DNA from: an archaeon
GTDB taxonomy: Archaea; Micrarchaeota; Micrarchaeia; Norongarragalinales; UBA97
Direction: 5' to 3'
DNA: 64,000 nucleotides
Assembly (NCBI GenBank): GCA_020057405.1
Contig: JAGVFW010000004.1
Location: forward strand, 1 to 64,000
Each line of letters starts with the position of its first letter. The stretch's first letter is position 1. The notes under the pieces were generated by a model. It saw only the letters and a list, made by a program, of their open reading frames with translations. It was not told where the DNA came from and made no database searches. This document shows, in pieces, positions 48,642 through 56,967 of the stretch. A program made the position numbers and the translations under genes.

Positions 48642-49916
48642 CTACGCCATCTTCTTGGGGACTACCTCAAGGACGATGCCGGCGGCAACTGTCTGGCCCA
48701 TGTCGCGGATTGCGAAGCGGCCGAGCGCGGGGAAGTCTGCGTACTTCTCGACTACGACGGGCTTGGTGGGCTTGATCCTGATGATTGCCACATCACCCGT
48801 CTTGATGAAATCGGGGTTCTTCTGCGCGGTAAGGCCGGTCTTGGGGTCCTTCTTCTCCATTATCTCCACAATCTGGCACGCGAGTTGCGCGGTGTGGATG
48901 TGGAAGACGGGAGTGTAGTTCTTGCCGATTGCAGTCGGGTGGTTGAGCACGACGATTTGCGCCGTGAACTCCTCTGCGACCTGGGGCGGGTTTTTCGGGT
49001 CACCGAGCACGTTGCCGCGCATGATGTCCTTCTTGTCAACGCCTTTTAGCGCAAAGCCGACGTTGTCGCCGGGGATTGCTTGAGTGAGAATCTGGTGGTG
49101 CATCTCAATCGTCTTTACTTCACCAACTTTATTGGCGGGCATGACGATAACCTGCATGTTGGGCTTGAGAATGCCTGCCTCGACGCGGCCGACGGGCACG
49201 GTGCCCTGCCCCGTGATGGTGAAGACTTCCTGGATGGGCAGTCGGAGCGGCTTGTCGGTGGGCTTCTTGGGCTCAACGAGCATGTCGAAGGCCTCAACCA
49301 TTGTGGGGCCAGTATACCAAGTCATCTTCTCGCTCTTCTTGTTGATGTTGTCGCCCTGGTATGCCGAGTAGGGAATGAAGGGGATAGTGTCGGTCTTGTA
49401 ACCCATGGGCTTGAGCTTGGCGATAAGTTCGGCCTTGACTTTATCGTAAGGCGCCTGCTCGAAGTTCACCGCATCCATCTTGTTGACGCCGATGATGAAC
49501 TGGCTAACGCCAAGCACTTTGAGCAGGAAAGCGTGCTCGATGGTCTGGGCCTGGATGCCTTCCTTTGCCGAGCAGACGATGACTGCAGCGTCAGCCTGCG
49601 AAGCGCCGGTAATCATGTTCTTGATGAAGTCCTTGTGGCCGGGCGCGTCGATGATGGTGAAGTAGTACTTTGCCGTGTGGAAGTCCTTGTGGGCAATGTC
49701 GATGGTAACGCCGCGCTCGCGCTCTTCCTTGAGGCGGTCCATTGCGAATGCGAACTCGAAAGTCGCCTTGCCCATCTTTGCCGCCTCTTCCTTGAGCTTG
49801 CGCAAGTCCTGTTCTGAGAGAGCACCGGTGTCGTAGAGGATGCGACCAACAGTAGTCGATTTTCCGTGGTCGACGTGACCCGTGAAGATAAGATTCAAGT
49901 GTGGTTTGTCAGCCAT
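48642..49916 (-). CDS. tuf: Elongation factor 1-alpha (EF-Tu equivalent)
   Basis: 424 residues. GTPase motifs GHVDHGKST, DAPGHKDF and NKMD, then the two barrel domains (VGRVEAGILKP, NPTAIGKNYTPVFHIHTAQLAC). Carries aminoacyl-tRNA to the ribosome. ATG 49916 is preferred over 49922 because GGAGGG then lies six bases upstream. Upstream palindromes may control it. Confidence 0.97.
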   Translation of the reverse strand: MADKPHLNLIFTGHVDHGKSTTVGRILYDTGALSEQDLRKLKEEAAKMGKATFEFAFAMDRLKEERERGVTIDIAHKDFHTAKYYFTIIDAPGHKDFIKNMITGASQADAAVIVCSAKEGIQAQTIEHAFLLKVLGVSQFIIGVNKMDAVNFEQAPYDKVKAELIAKLKPMGYKTDTIPFIPYSAYQGDNINKKSEKMTWYTGPTMVEAFDMLVEPKKPTDKPLRLPIQEVFTITGQGTVPVGRVEAGILKPNMQVIVMPANKVGEVKTIEMHHQILTQAIPGDNVGFALKGVDKKDIMRGNVLGDPKNPPQVAEEFTAQIVVLNHPTAIGKNYTPVFHIHTAQLACQIVEIMEKKDPKTGLTAQKNPDFIKTGDVAIIRIKPTKPVVVEKYADFPALGRFAIRDMGQTVAAGIVLEVVPKKMA

Positions 49917-49926
49917 TTCCATCCCT

Positions 49927-49950
49927 CCAAATATTTGGCATTAATGCCAA
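49927..49950 (-). promoter_or_regulatory. Overlapping palindromes in the EF-1A leader
   Basis: TTGGCATTAATGCCAA (49935-49950) and CCAAATATTTGG (49927-49938) are both perfect palindromes that share CCAA/TTGG, so only one hairpin can form at once. The second abuts the GGAGGG ribosome site. CAATTAAC (49956-49963) could be the promoter box. Confidence 0.45.
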
Positions 49951-50085
49951 TCGTTGTTAATTGAACAAATCAACGGCAGCCCAAAAACAATGCTACCAAT
50001 AAACACAATCAGTCATTTTGAGCCTTTCGACCGGTATAGAGTATTTGGCACAAACGGCTTAAAAAGGCTTTCGACGACGGTGCGG

Positions 50086-50487
50086 CTATGCCTTGGCCTT
50101 TCCGTAATGCTCGCCAATTGCCTTGGCCAAGTCCTCAAGGGGACTCTTCTCGACAACGCCGATGTGAAGCTTGTCCGGATGCTTTTCAATAATCTCCTTG
50201 GCTGTTGCTGGCGAATGATCGTGCACAATTGCAAAAACATGGGGTAGCTTTCCACCGGGCCCTGCAACAAGCTTCAAAAGAGATAGGAACGCTTCCACTT
50301 CGCGAGTAAAGGCGGTATCAAAAGTCACGATGTCCGCCTTCGCGTGGTCGCGCTTGAGGTCTTCAAAGCGAAGCAAACTGCCGACTTCCTCGTGCTCAAC
50401 TCCTCGCCTAGTTAGTTGAGTGCCCAATCGGCGCGAGTCATCGGCACTGCCCCAGTGAAAAATTCTCAACGGACGTGACACGGCCAT
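50086..50487 (-). CDS. Receiver-like alpha/beta protein, probably degenerate
   Basis: 133 residues. RPLRIFHWGSADDSRRLGTQL, KADIVTFDTAFTREVEAFLSLLKLV, LPHVFAIVHDHSPATAKEIIEKH and KSPLEDLAKAI follow the beta/alpha order of response-regulator receiver domains. The DIVTFD strand could offer an acidic site but the usual acidic pair and lysine are not clear. ATG 50487; shares a TATA box with the agmatinase gene. Role unknown. Confidence 0.55.
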   Translation of the reverse strand: MAVSRPLRIFHWGSADDSRRLGTQLTRRGVEHEEVGSLLRFEDLKRDHAKADIVTFDTAFTREVEAFLSLLKLVAGPGGKLPHVFAIVHDHSPATAKEIIEKHPDKLHIGVVEKSPLEDLAKAIGEHYGKAKA

Positions 50488-50516
50488 TTCAATCAGACTA
50501 ATTTAGCACTTCTTGA

Positions 50517-50528
50517 CGTATTTATACC
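50517..50528. promoter_or_regulatory. Symmetrical TATA box between two divergent genes
   Basis: CGTATTTATACC reads GGTATAAATACG on the other strand. It is ~29 bases ahead of ATG 50551 (leaderless) and ~35 ahead of ATG 50487. Confidence 0.5.
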
Positions 50529-50550
50529 AATTCCCGCCTAACTACTTTCA

Positions 50551-51456
50551 ATGAAACTACTGCACGCCCTGCCGCCCTACAACTTCCCAGGCGTCGAGGA
50601 ACAGAATTTTTCCAAGGCAAAATTTGTCATCCTTCCAGTGCCATACGACGGCACGGCGAGCTGGGGCAGCGGCGCGAAAGACGGGCCGCACGCAATCATC
50701 GCCGCAAGCCGCTTTCTTGAACTCTTTGACCACGAGCTTGGCAGAAAGCCAGCCGACGCCGGCTTCTTCACCCTCGACGAGCTCGAACCCGCAAGGGGCG
50801 ATGCGAAAGAGACGGTAAAGCGCGTGGCCGACGCGGTTTCCGAAATACTCGCGCGCAAAAAGACGCCAGTGACTCTTGGGGGCGACCACTCTATTGCAAT
50901 CGGCGCAATCCAGGCGGCTGCAAGCCACTTCGACAACTTAAGCGTAGTCGCTTTCGACGCGCACTTGGACGCCTGGGATGAGTTTGAGGGCAGCGACCAT
51001 TCGCACGCTTCAGTCGGCGCGAGGATTGCCGACATCACGCCCTCGGTCGCGAAAGAGAAAGTGAATGAAGTGATTATTGGCGCGCGCACTACGGGGAAAA
51101 ACGAGCTGGAGTTCTGCCGGAAGAACGGCGTGGAAATCGTTTGGGCCGAGGAAGCCAAAAAAGACATCCAAAAGGCAGTGAAGAAAATACTGCCGAAGCT
51201 AAGAAAGAACGTTTACATCACATTCGATTTTGACTGCCTTGACCCGGGAGTCATGCCCGCGGTCGGCACGCCGGAGCCCGAGGGACTGCAATTCAACGAG
51301 GCTGTCGAGGCGCTAAAGGCGATTGCGGCCAGCCGCAACATAGTGGGAATGGACTTCTGCGAACTCTCGCCAATGCCTGGGAACCGCGCGCCCGACTTCC
51401 TTGCTGCAAAACTGGTTTACAAGGCCGCCGGGCTGGCTTTGGGCAAGAAATTATAA
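50551..51456 (+). CDS. speB: Ureohydrolase, agmatinase-like
   Basis: 301 residues. Arginase-family dimanganese residues: GGDHSIAIG, FDAHLDAWDEF and FDFDCLDPGVMPAVGTPEPEGL. Agmatinase (agmatine to putrescine and urea) is the usual call for archaeal members, although guanidinobutyrase or arginase activity cannot be excluded. It would draw on arginine made by argGFH. ATG 50551 is probably leaderless. Confidence 0.88.
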   Translation: MKLLHALPPYNFPGVEEQNFSKAKFVILPVPYDGTASWGSGAKDGPHAIIAASRFLELFDHELGRKPADAGFFTLDELEPARGDAKETVKRVADAVSEILARKKTPVTLGGDHSIAIGAIQAAASHFDNLSVVAFDAHLDAWDEFEGSDHSHASVGARIADITPSVAKEKVNEVIIGARTTGKNELEFCRKNGVEIVWAEEAKKDIQKAVKKILPKLRKNVYITFDFDCLDPGVMPAVGTPEPEGLQFNEAVEALKAIAASRNIVGMDFCELSPMPGNRAPDFLAAKLVYKAAGLALGKKL

Positions 51457-51480
51457 GCTGCCAAGCGGACACTTCTTCTC

Positions 51481-52704
51481 ATGGCAGCACGAAAACCACG
51501 CAGAAAGCTAGCTGCGAAAATTGCAAAAGCTGCGCTCTTTCCGCTAAAGGCCGGAATGGCGGTCGGCCGCGGCCTCAAAAACGTGCACAACAACTTGGGT
51601 AAAACCAAGGCGGGCGACTTTGCCCGGAGGACTATTTACACTGGCGCGCTTTTGGCAGCTTTGCACGCGACCCCGCCGACGCTTGACGCCTATCACAGAT
51701 GGCAAGCCGACAGGCTTAACCCCGCGCCACCCGGAATCGTCAGGATGGTAAGTGAAAGCTATTCGCCTTACTCAGTCGTACTGCCGCACCCCAACACTAT
51801 GAGCTACTCGATTCCTGATCCGTTCAAGTTCACTTACGTCAATAATGCAAGCAGGTTGGTAAATGAAGAAATCAACAGCTTGGTGGACAAATATCGCAAA
51901 GACCCGCGGTACCGGCTTGCGGCAAAGCACATCAACGCGGCGTTCATCCACGGCATGATTTCAGCGGAAAGCCGCTACCACCCCGGCGCGTATTTTCCAA
52001 GCAACAACAAGAGCCCTACCGACGCGGGGTTAGGGCAAGTAACCCTATTGGGATTAAACCAGGCCAGGGACGACGGAGCGGTGCCAAAAAACGTCAAGCG
52101 CGTCGAGGAGCTAATGACATTACCGCATCCCGATGACTTCAAAATCGAAAAAAATGAAAGGAGCTACTATAACCCCAACCGGAAGCTTCTCCAAGCAATT
52201 TACGACCGCGAAATTGGATTGCTTGGCAAAACGCCGGGCCAACTTACGCGAGAGGAAGTTGGGGCAGTAAACGAGGAACGCATCCGCAACAACCTGCGCG
52301 CCTCAGTCCACGTTGCCTTTTCAAATGCGCAAGGGTTCCTTCAAAGAATTCAGGCCAAGACCAACCCCAAGGCCGACTTGAAGCGCTTCATTTACTTGTC
52401 ATACAAGGACGGCGGCGCCGGGACGGCAAAAGAGTATTTAGCAGAAGGAAAAAACATCCCCGGCGTTACAAGAATCGGAAGGAAATCGGCTCAAACGAGC
52501 CACGACAAAAGCTACACTAGCTTACGAGGCTTTGAAACCGAGCAAGCTGCAAAAAACCTGCGGTTCGTCATGCCCCCGCAAAAAGACTCGCGCCTGCCAC
52601 TGCCTGCAAATGCCATCGCCCTTGCGCCGTGGTTGGGTTTTAGGAGAAAGTGGGCAAAGCAGGTAAAGAAAGCAAGCAAACCGACAAAAGCTAAAGGCAA
52701 ATAG
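51481..52704 (+). CDS. Lysozyme-like (SLT-type) protein
   Basis: 407 residues. A cationic start, a weakly hydrophobic stretch (IYTGALLAALHATPP), then at ~155-190 FIHGMISAESRYHPGAYFPSNNKSPTDAGLGQVTLLGLNQA, which matches lytic transglycosylases: catalytic Glu in SAES and the GLGQ block. RFIYLSYKDGGAGTAKEYL resembles the later YNGG region. C-terminus is Lys-rich. Archaea of this type lack murein, so the target may be another cell or a pseudomurein/glycan. AAATTATAAG box at ~51449 is ahead; leaderless ATG 51481. Confidence 0.65.
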   Translation: MAARKPRRKLAAKIAKAALFPLKAGMAVGRGLKNVHNNLGKTKAGDFARRTIYTGALLAALHATPPTLDAYHRWQADRLNPAPPGIVRMVSESYSPYSVVLPHPNTMSYSIPDPFKFTYVNNASRLVNEEINSLVDKYRKDPRYRLAAKHINAAFIHGMISAESRYHPGAYFPSNNKSPTDAGLGQVTLLGLNQARDDGAVPKNVKRVEELMTLPHPDDFKIEKNERSYYNPNRKLLQAIYDREIGLLGKTPGQLTREEVGAVNEERIRNNLRASVHVAFSNAQGFLQRIQAKTNPKADLKRFIYLSYKDGGAGTAKEYLAEGKNIPGVTRIGRKSAQTSHDKSYTSLRGFETEQAAKNLRFVMPPQKDSRLPLPANAIALAPWLGFRRKWAKQVKKASKPTKAKGK

Positions 52705-52747
52705 AGCTCACGCTAATTCTCTAAAATCAAGGAACTTTCAGGCTAAT

Positions 52748-54934
52748 TTAGTCCAGGAAGTCGCGGGCGGTCGGAGCGATTTCAGGCTCGCCCTTGCGTT
52801 TGCGGATTGCGGCGATTATGGTCGCCTGCATGCTGTCTGGCAGCTTCTCGTAACCCTCGTACTCGTAGTACCACGCGGCCCTGCCTTGCGAAGCGCCGCG
52901 GATTTCCGACGCGAAGCCGAACATTGCGGAAACGGGAACTTTCGCGGTGACGGCAACTGCCTCGCCTTCCTGCTGGATGTCAAGCACTTGACCGCGCCTG
53001 CCCTGGATGGAATTGATGACTGAGCTCATGTACTCCTGGGGGGCGTTGACGAAAAGCTTCTGCTTTGGCTCCATGAGAACCGCCTTTGCCATCAGCATGC
53101 CCGCGTAGATTGGCCGCCGGATTGCGGGGTAAATCTGGGCAGGGCCGCGGTGGGCCGGGTCAACGTGGATGGTAGCGTCGGTCAACAGGACTTTCACGCC
53201 AACCACTTTCTCGCGCGCAAGAGGGCCGCGGTCGACAGCCTCGGAAAACGCGTCAATCATGAGTTCCTTGATGTCCATGAGGTACTGCACTCCCTTGGTC
53301 GCGTCGATGAAGATGTTGTCGCGGTGGATGCAGATGACCTTCTTTGCCTCGTCGCGGTCAAGGCCGGCCTTGATTAAGCGCTCGATTAAGTCCTTGCCCT
53401 TGGTCCTGTCGTCAATGTCGCCGTCTTTTATGGCCTTGACAACGCTTGCCTCAAGGGGCTTGACTTCAATCTTGAACTTGTTGTGCTTGTTAGGCGACTT
53501 GCCCTCGAGTTCCGGGCTCTCGCCGAGGATTGCCTCGTGGTAGACGACAATCGGCGCGCTCGTCTCAATCTCTACGCCGCGCTCCTTCTCAATCTTGTAC
53601 TCGATGATTTCAAGGTGGAGTTCGCCCATGCCGGAGAGAAGGTGCTCACCGGTTTCGGGATTGATTTCAACGCGGATGGTCGGATCCTCCTTGCTAAGGC
53701 GCTGGAGGATTTCAATGAGCTTGACTAAGTCACGCGGGTTCTTCGCCTCGATGCTCTTCGTCACGACCGGCTCGCTGTGGTGCTTGATTTGCTCGAAGGG
53801 AGCCATGTGGCCTTCAGAAGCGGTTTCGCCGGCGTAAATGTCGTGCAGGCCGATGAGCGCGACGATGTTGCCCGCGGGCACTTCGTCGATTAGCACGCGG
53901 TCCGGGCCCATGTAGATTGCGACGTTCTGGAGTTTCTCGCTCTTGAACTGGCCCGCTAGGTAAATGTCCTTGCCCTTTGCGACAGTGCCGGAGTAGAGCC
54001 GTCCGATGGCGACTTCGCCTGCGTGCTCGTCAACCTGCACTGCGGTGACCATGAAACAGACCGGCCCGTTGGGGTCGCACTCCATCATCGCTTTTCCGTG
54101 AACAGTAGACTGGTCGCCCTTCCAGATGACAGGAATGCGGTACTTTTGCGCGACTGACGGGTTGGGCAGGTGACGAACGGCAATCTCGAGAATGACTTCC
54201 TCAATGGGCGCCTTCTCACGAAGCGTCTTGTGGTCGCCGGCGGCGCAAAGCTCGTAGAGCTCCTGGAAGTTGAGGCCGTTCTTCTTCATGATGGGGTATG
54301 ACACTGCCCACTTGTTGAAGCCCGTGCCGAAGGCAACGTTGCCCTTCTCGACGCCAATCTTCCACTCGGCTTTAAACTCGGGCGGGCCGTAGTCCTCGAT
54401 GAGCTTGTTAACGCTGTTGATTATCTTGATGAAGCGCTCCTGCATGCCTTTTGAGTCGAGCTTGAGCTCGTTTATCAGGCGGTCAATCTTGTTGATGAAG
54501 AGAACGGGCTTGACCTTCTCTTTTAGCGCCTGGCGCAGAACCGTCTCAGTCTGGGGCATGACCTGCTCGACGCTGTCGACTACGAGGATGACGCCGTCGA
54601 CCGCGCGCATGGCGCGGGTGACGTGACCGCCGAAGTCAACGTGGCCCGGAGTGTCAATCATGTTGATGATGTAGTTCTCGCCCTCGTAGTCAAAGCCGAG
54701 GGAAATGTTAGCTGACTTGATCGTGATGCCGCGCGCCTGCTCCTGCGGGTCGTAGTCGAGAAGGCGCTGTTCTCCGGCCAACTCGCGGGAAATGAGGCCG
54801 GCAACGGCTAGGAGGGAGTCTGAGAGGGTGGTCTTGCCGTGGTCGACGTGGGCGACGATAGCCATGTTGCGAATGTGCTTGCTGTCGCGCATGAGCTTGC
54901 CGACTTCGCCAACGACGACTTCTTTTCGTGCCAT
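52748..54934 (-). CDS. fusA: Elongation factor 2
   Basis: 728 residues. GTPase motifs AHVDHGKTTLSDSLL, DTPGHVDFGGHV and NKIDR; domain IV with DPAHRGPAQIYPAIRR retains the His that becomes diphthamide in archaea. The C-terminus GFASEIRGASQGRAAWYYEYEGYEKLP is typical. Moves tRNA and mRNA through the ribosome. Standard place between uS7 and EF-1A, though agmatinase and lysozyme-like genes now separate it from tuf. Confidence 0.97.
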   Translation of the reverse strand: MARKEVVVGEVGKLMRDSKHIRNMAIVAHVDHGKTTLSDSLLAVAGLISRELAGEQRLLDYDPQEQARGITIKSANISLGFDYEGENYIINMIDTPGHVDFGGHVTRAMRAVDGVILVVDSVEQVMPQTETVLRQALKEKVKPVLFINKIDRLINELKLDSKGMQERFIKIINSVNKLIEDYGPPEFKAEWKIGVEKGNVAFGTGFNKWAVSYPIMKKNGLNFQELYELCAAGDHKTLREKAPIEEVILEIAVRHLPNPSVAQKYRIPVIWKGDQSTVHGKAMMECDPNGPVCFMVTAVQVDEHAGEVAIGRLYSGTVAKGKDIYLAGQFKSEKLQNVAIYMGPDRVLIDEVPAGNIVALIGLHDIYAGETASEGHMAPFEQIKHHSEPVVTKSIEAKNPRDLVKLIEILQRLSKEDPTIRVEINPETGEHLLSGMGELHLEIIEYKIEKERGVEIETSAPIVVYHEAILGESPELEGKSPNKHNKFKIEVKPLEASVVKAIKDGDIDDRTKGKDLIERLIKAGLDRDEAKKVICIHRDNIFIDATKGVQYLMDIKELMIDAFSEAVDRGPLAREKVVGVKVLLTDATIHVDPAHRGPAQIYPAIRRPIYAGMLMAKAVLMEPKQKLFVNAPQEYMSSVINSIQGRRGQVLDIQQEGEAVAVTAKVPVSAMFGFASEIRGASQGRAAWYYEYEGYEKLPDSMQATIIAAIRKRKGEPEIAPTARDFLD

Positions 54935-54982
54935 TTCAAATACACCCTAATTGCGAATTACCCCCGGGGGCAGTGCGCCGGA

Positions 54983-55660
54983 TTACCTTGCCGACCTTGC
55001 GACGCGCTCGGTCTCGTTCTTGCGCTTGACCGAGTAGCTGTTCTGGTCATTCGCCGCACCCAGCATGAGTTCGTCGGCAAGCGACTGGGCAAGGGTTGAC
55101 TTCTTGTTGAATGACTGCATGATGGAGGCAAGAGCGATGTTCTTTAGCGCGAGGTCAAGCCGCCTCTGTGCCGAGACGTCGACTGCAACTTGGTAGCTCG
55201 TGCCACCAAAGCGCACGCGGGTTGTCTCCTCGCGGGGCGCGCTGTTCTCAAGCGCCTGAACGAGCAACTGGATTGGGTTCTTCTTCGTCTTTTCTGCGAT
55301 GATTGCGAAAGCCGTGCGGATGACTTTTAGCACCTTGGATTTTTTGCCCTGGAGCTTTCCGTGCGTGCGGATGACTTTCCCGCCAAGCTTCTCGCCAGTA
55401 CCGCCGCGCATGAGCTTGTTAGCAAGCCGCTCGACGACGTTGACCTTTGCCTTTGCAAACGCCTTGTTCGCGTGGCGGGCAAAAGTGTGGGGAATTGAAA
55501 GCGGCTTTAGGGAAATGTACATCTCTAGGCCGGGGTCGGAGACGACCACGCCAACGTAAGTGTATTTTCCGAATAGCTTCTGTGAAGGCAGGTCGGATGC
55601 CTTTGCCTCTGGAGCCTTCTCTACGGCGGGCGCTTTTGGTGAAACGGTTTCTTCTGCCAT
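54983..55660 (-). CDS. rps7: Ribosomal protein uS7
   Basis: 225 residues, ~30 longer than many archaeal homologues because of an Ala/Glu/Lys-rich N-terminal extension (SPKAPAVEKAPEAK). Core: NVVERLANKLMRGGTGEKLGGKVIRTHG and NPIQLLVQALENSAPREETTRVRFGG. Binds the 3' major domain of 16S rRNA. Eight bases beyond uS12. Confidence 0.95.
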   Translation of the reverse strand: MAEETVSPKAPAVEKAPEAKASDLPSQKLFGKYTYVGVVVSDPGLEMYISLKPLSIPHTFARHANKAFAKAKVNVVERLANKLMRGGTGEKLGGKVIRTHGKLQGKKSKVLKVIRTAFAIIAEKTKKNPIQLLVQALENSAPREETTRVRFGGTSYQVAVDVSAQRRLDLALKNIALASIMQSFNKKSTLAQSLADELMLGAANDQNSYSVKRKNETERVARSAR

Positions 55661-55667
55661 AAACTCA

Positions 55668-56096
55668 TTACCTCTTTGGCTTCTCCTTCTTGCCCTTGCG
55701 CAGCTGCTCGAGTGAGACGCCGTTGACGGCGACTACCCTGTAGCGGACGCCGGGAATTGAACCCATTTGGCCGCGCTGCGAGCCGCCCAGTCCCTCGATG
55801 GTCACTTCGTCGTGCTCGTCGATTTTCGTGATTGCCTTGTCGCGGGGAACGTGCGCAGTGACTTTCTTTGAATTCTTGAGAAGCTGGACGACGACACCCT
55901 TGATGATGCCCGAGTGGGGTTGCTTTTGCTCAATGCCGACTTTCTTGATGACAATGCCGCTAGCTCGGGACGCGCCTTCAAGAGGGTCGTACTTCGCCTT
56001 CAGGCCGAGAGCCTTGCGTTTCCACCACTTCTTGAGCCAGCGTTTCTTCTTGCGCGATTGCGAAAGAATCCTTGCAGCGAACTCGCCTTTTGCCAT
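55668..56096 (-). CDS. rps12: Ribosomal protein uS12, diverged decoding loop
   Basis: 142 residues. The end IDEHDEVTIEGLGGSQRGQMGSIPGVRYRVVAVNGVSLEQLRKGKKEKPKR identifies archaeal S12. At residues ~58-63 the near-universal QPNSAIRK reads QPHSGIIK, and GGSMGGSMG reads GGSQRGQMG. The codons (CCC CAC TCG GGC) leave no doubt about the reading. Located at the decoding centre. ATG 56096. Confidence 0.93.
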   Translation of the reverse strand: MAKGEFAARILSQSRKKKRWLKKWWKRKALGLKAKYDPLEGASRASGIVIKKVGIEQKQPHSGIIKGVVVQLLKNSKKVTAHVPRDKAITKIDEHDEVTIEGLGGSQRGQMGSIPGVRYRVVAVNGVSLEQLRKGKKEKPKR

Positions 56097-56109
56097 CTTT
56101 TTTCACCAT

Positions 56110-56532
56110 TCAACTAATCTTAACGTCGTCAAGGCCGAAGCGCCTCTTCGCGAGCAAGCGCGCTTTTTTTATGCGCTCGCCCCCGCGGCCTATTGCCAGG
56201 CCCTTGTCCTTGACTTCAACTGAAACGAAAGCAATTTTCTTTCCCGACTGGTTTTCCTCGCGCACTTCAAGCACTTTTGCGGGCTTAAAGACATTTGAGA
56301 GAAACTCCTTGATGCCATCGGCGGCTTCAACGATTTCAACGTTGCGGCCGAAGGCGCTCTTGAGTCGGATGATGTTGCTTCCGTTCTTGCCAATCGCTTT
56401 TCCCAATTCGCCTTTTGTGACGACGAAAATCACCGAATCGTCGGTCAAAACGACATCAGTCGCTGAAGCGCCCGTGCGCGATGCGAGGATGCCAATCGAC
56501 TCCAACTCGGCGTTGGTCAAAAGCGCTGGCAT
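56110..56532 (-). CDS. nusA: NusA-like KH-domain transcription factor
   Basis: 140 residues with two KH domains: VIFVVTKGELGKAIGKNGSNIIRLKSAFG and VSVEVKDKGLAIGRGGERIKKARLLAKRRFG, each with a GxxG loop. The archaeal short NusA lacks the bacterial N-terminal domain. ATG 56532 follows GGGGGTGTGA; the ORF track start overlaps eL30. Confidence 0.92.
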   Translation of the reverse strand: MPALLTNAELESIGILASRTGASATDVVLTDDSVIFVVTKGELGKAIGKNGSNIIRLKSAFGRNVEIVEAADGIKEFLSNVFKPAKVLEVREENQSGKKIAFVSVEVKDKGLAIGRGGERIKKARLLAKRRFGLDDVKIS

Positions 56533-56533
56533 T

Positions 56534-56842
56534 TCACACCCCCGCTCCGTCCGCGGCGTCAAGGATGTTCGAATCGCCAGCCTCGACAACGCTTAGCGCG
56601 CCAATTGTAAACGGCTTTCCGCACACCGTGCCCAATTCAAGGCCGGTGCCCGGGTAAAGGATGATGCGCACGCCGGAAATAGAGGCGTAGCGAAGGAGGT
56701 CCGCCTTTGCTTCGGGCGGGCAGTTAGTGGAGATGACTAGGACTTTTGCCGTGCCAAGCATGGCGCGCTTTAGGGCCTTGTGGCTGCCGAATTCTACTTT
56801 GCCAGTGTCAACTGCCGTTCTAATGGCGCGTTCAATGTCCAT
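56534..56842 (-). CDS. rpl30e: Ribosomal protein eL30
   Basis: 102 residues, L7Ae/L30e fold: DIERAIRTAVDTGKVEFGSHKALKRAMLGTAKVLVISTNCPPEAKADLLRYA and GTGLELGTVCGKPFTIGALSVVEAGDSNIL. A large-subunit protein; relatives bind kink-turn RNA and in yeast repress their own message. ATG 56842 is used instead of the upstream start. Two hairpins lie in its leader. Confidence 0.93.
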   Translation of the reverse strand: MDIERAIRTAVDTGKVEFGSHKALKRAMLGTAKVLVISTNCPPEAKADLLRYASISGVRIILYPGTGLELGTVCGKPFTIGALSVVEAGDSNILDAADGAGV

Positions 56843-56865
56843 GATAAATACCAAAATGGTTCTCT

Positions 56866-56887
56866 CTTTCGCGCAACCGCGCGAAAG
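56866..56887 (-). promoter_or_regulatory. Perfect stem-loop in the eL30 leader
   Basis: CTTTCGCGC, loop of four, GCGCGAAAG. It lies 24 bases ahead of the eL30 start codon on the minus strand. Could be a protein-binding or stability element in the translation-operon message. Confidence 0.5.
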
Positions 56888-56930
56888 CAACTCCCCACAC
56901 AATGAGGAATACTATTGTAAAACAATTAAT

Positions 56931-56958
56931 GGGAAAAGTCGTTTATATGGCTTTTCCC
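56931..56958 (-). promoter_or_regulatory. TATA box within an inverted repeat after rpoA
   Basis: GGGAAAAG (56931-56938) and CTTTTCCC (56951-56958) flank CATATAAACGA on the minus strand. It may be a promoter for eL30 onward with symmetrical flanks for a regulator, or a terminator for rpoA followed by ATTAATTGTTTT. Confidence 0.45.
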
Positions 56959-56967
56959 GCTAGGGAC

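Noticed and set aside
49080-49817. 245-codon plus-strand ORF opposite EF-1A
   Set aside because: Antisense shadow. EF-1A is certain on the minus strand and the plus frame shows no motif or ribosome site; G+C-rich codon bias opens such frames.
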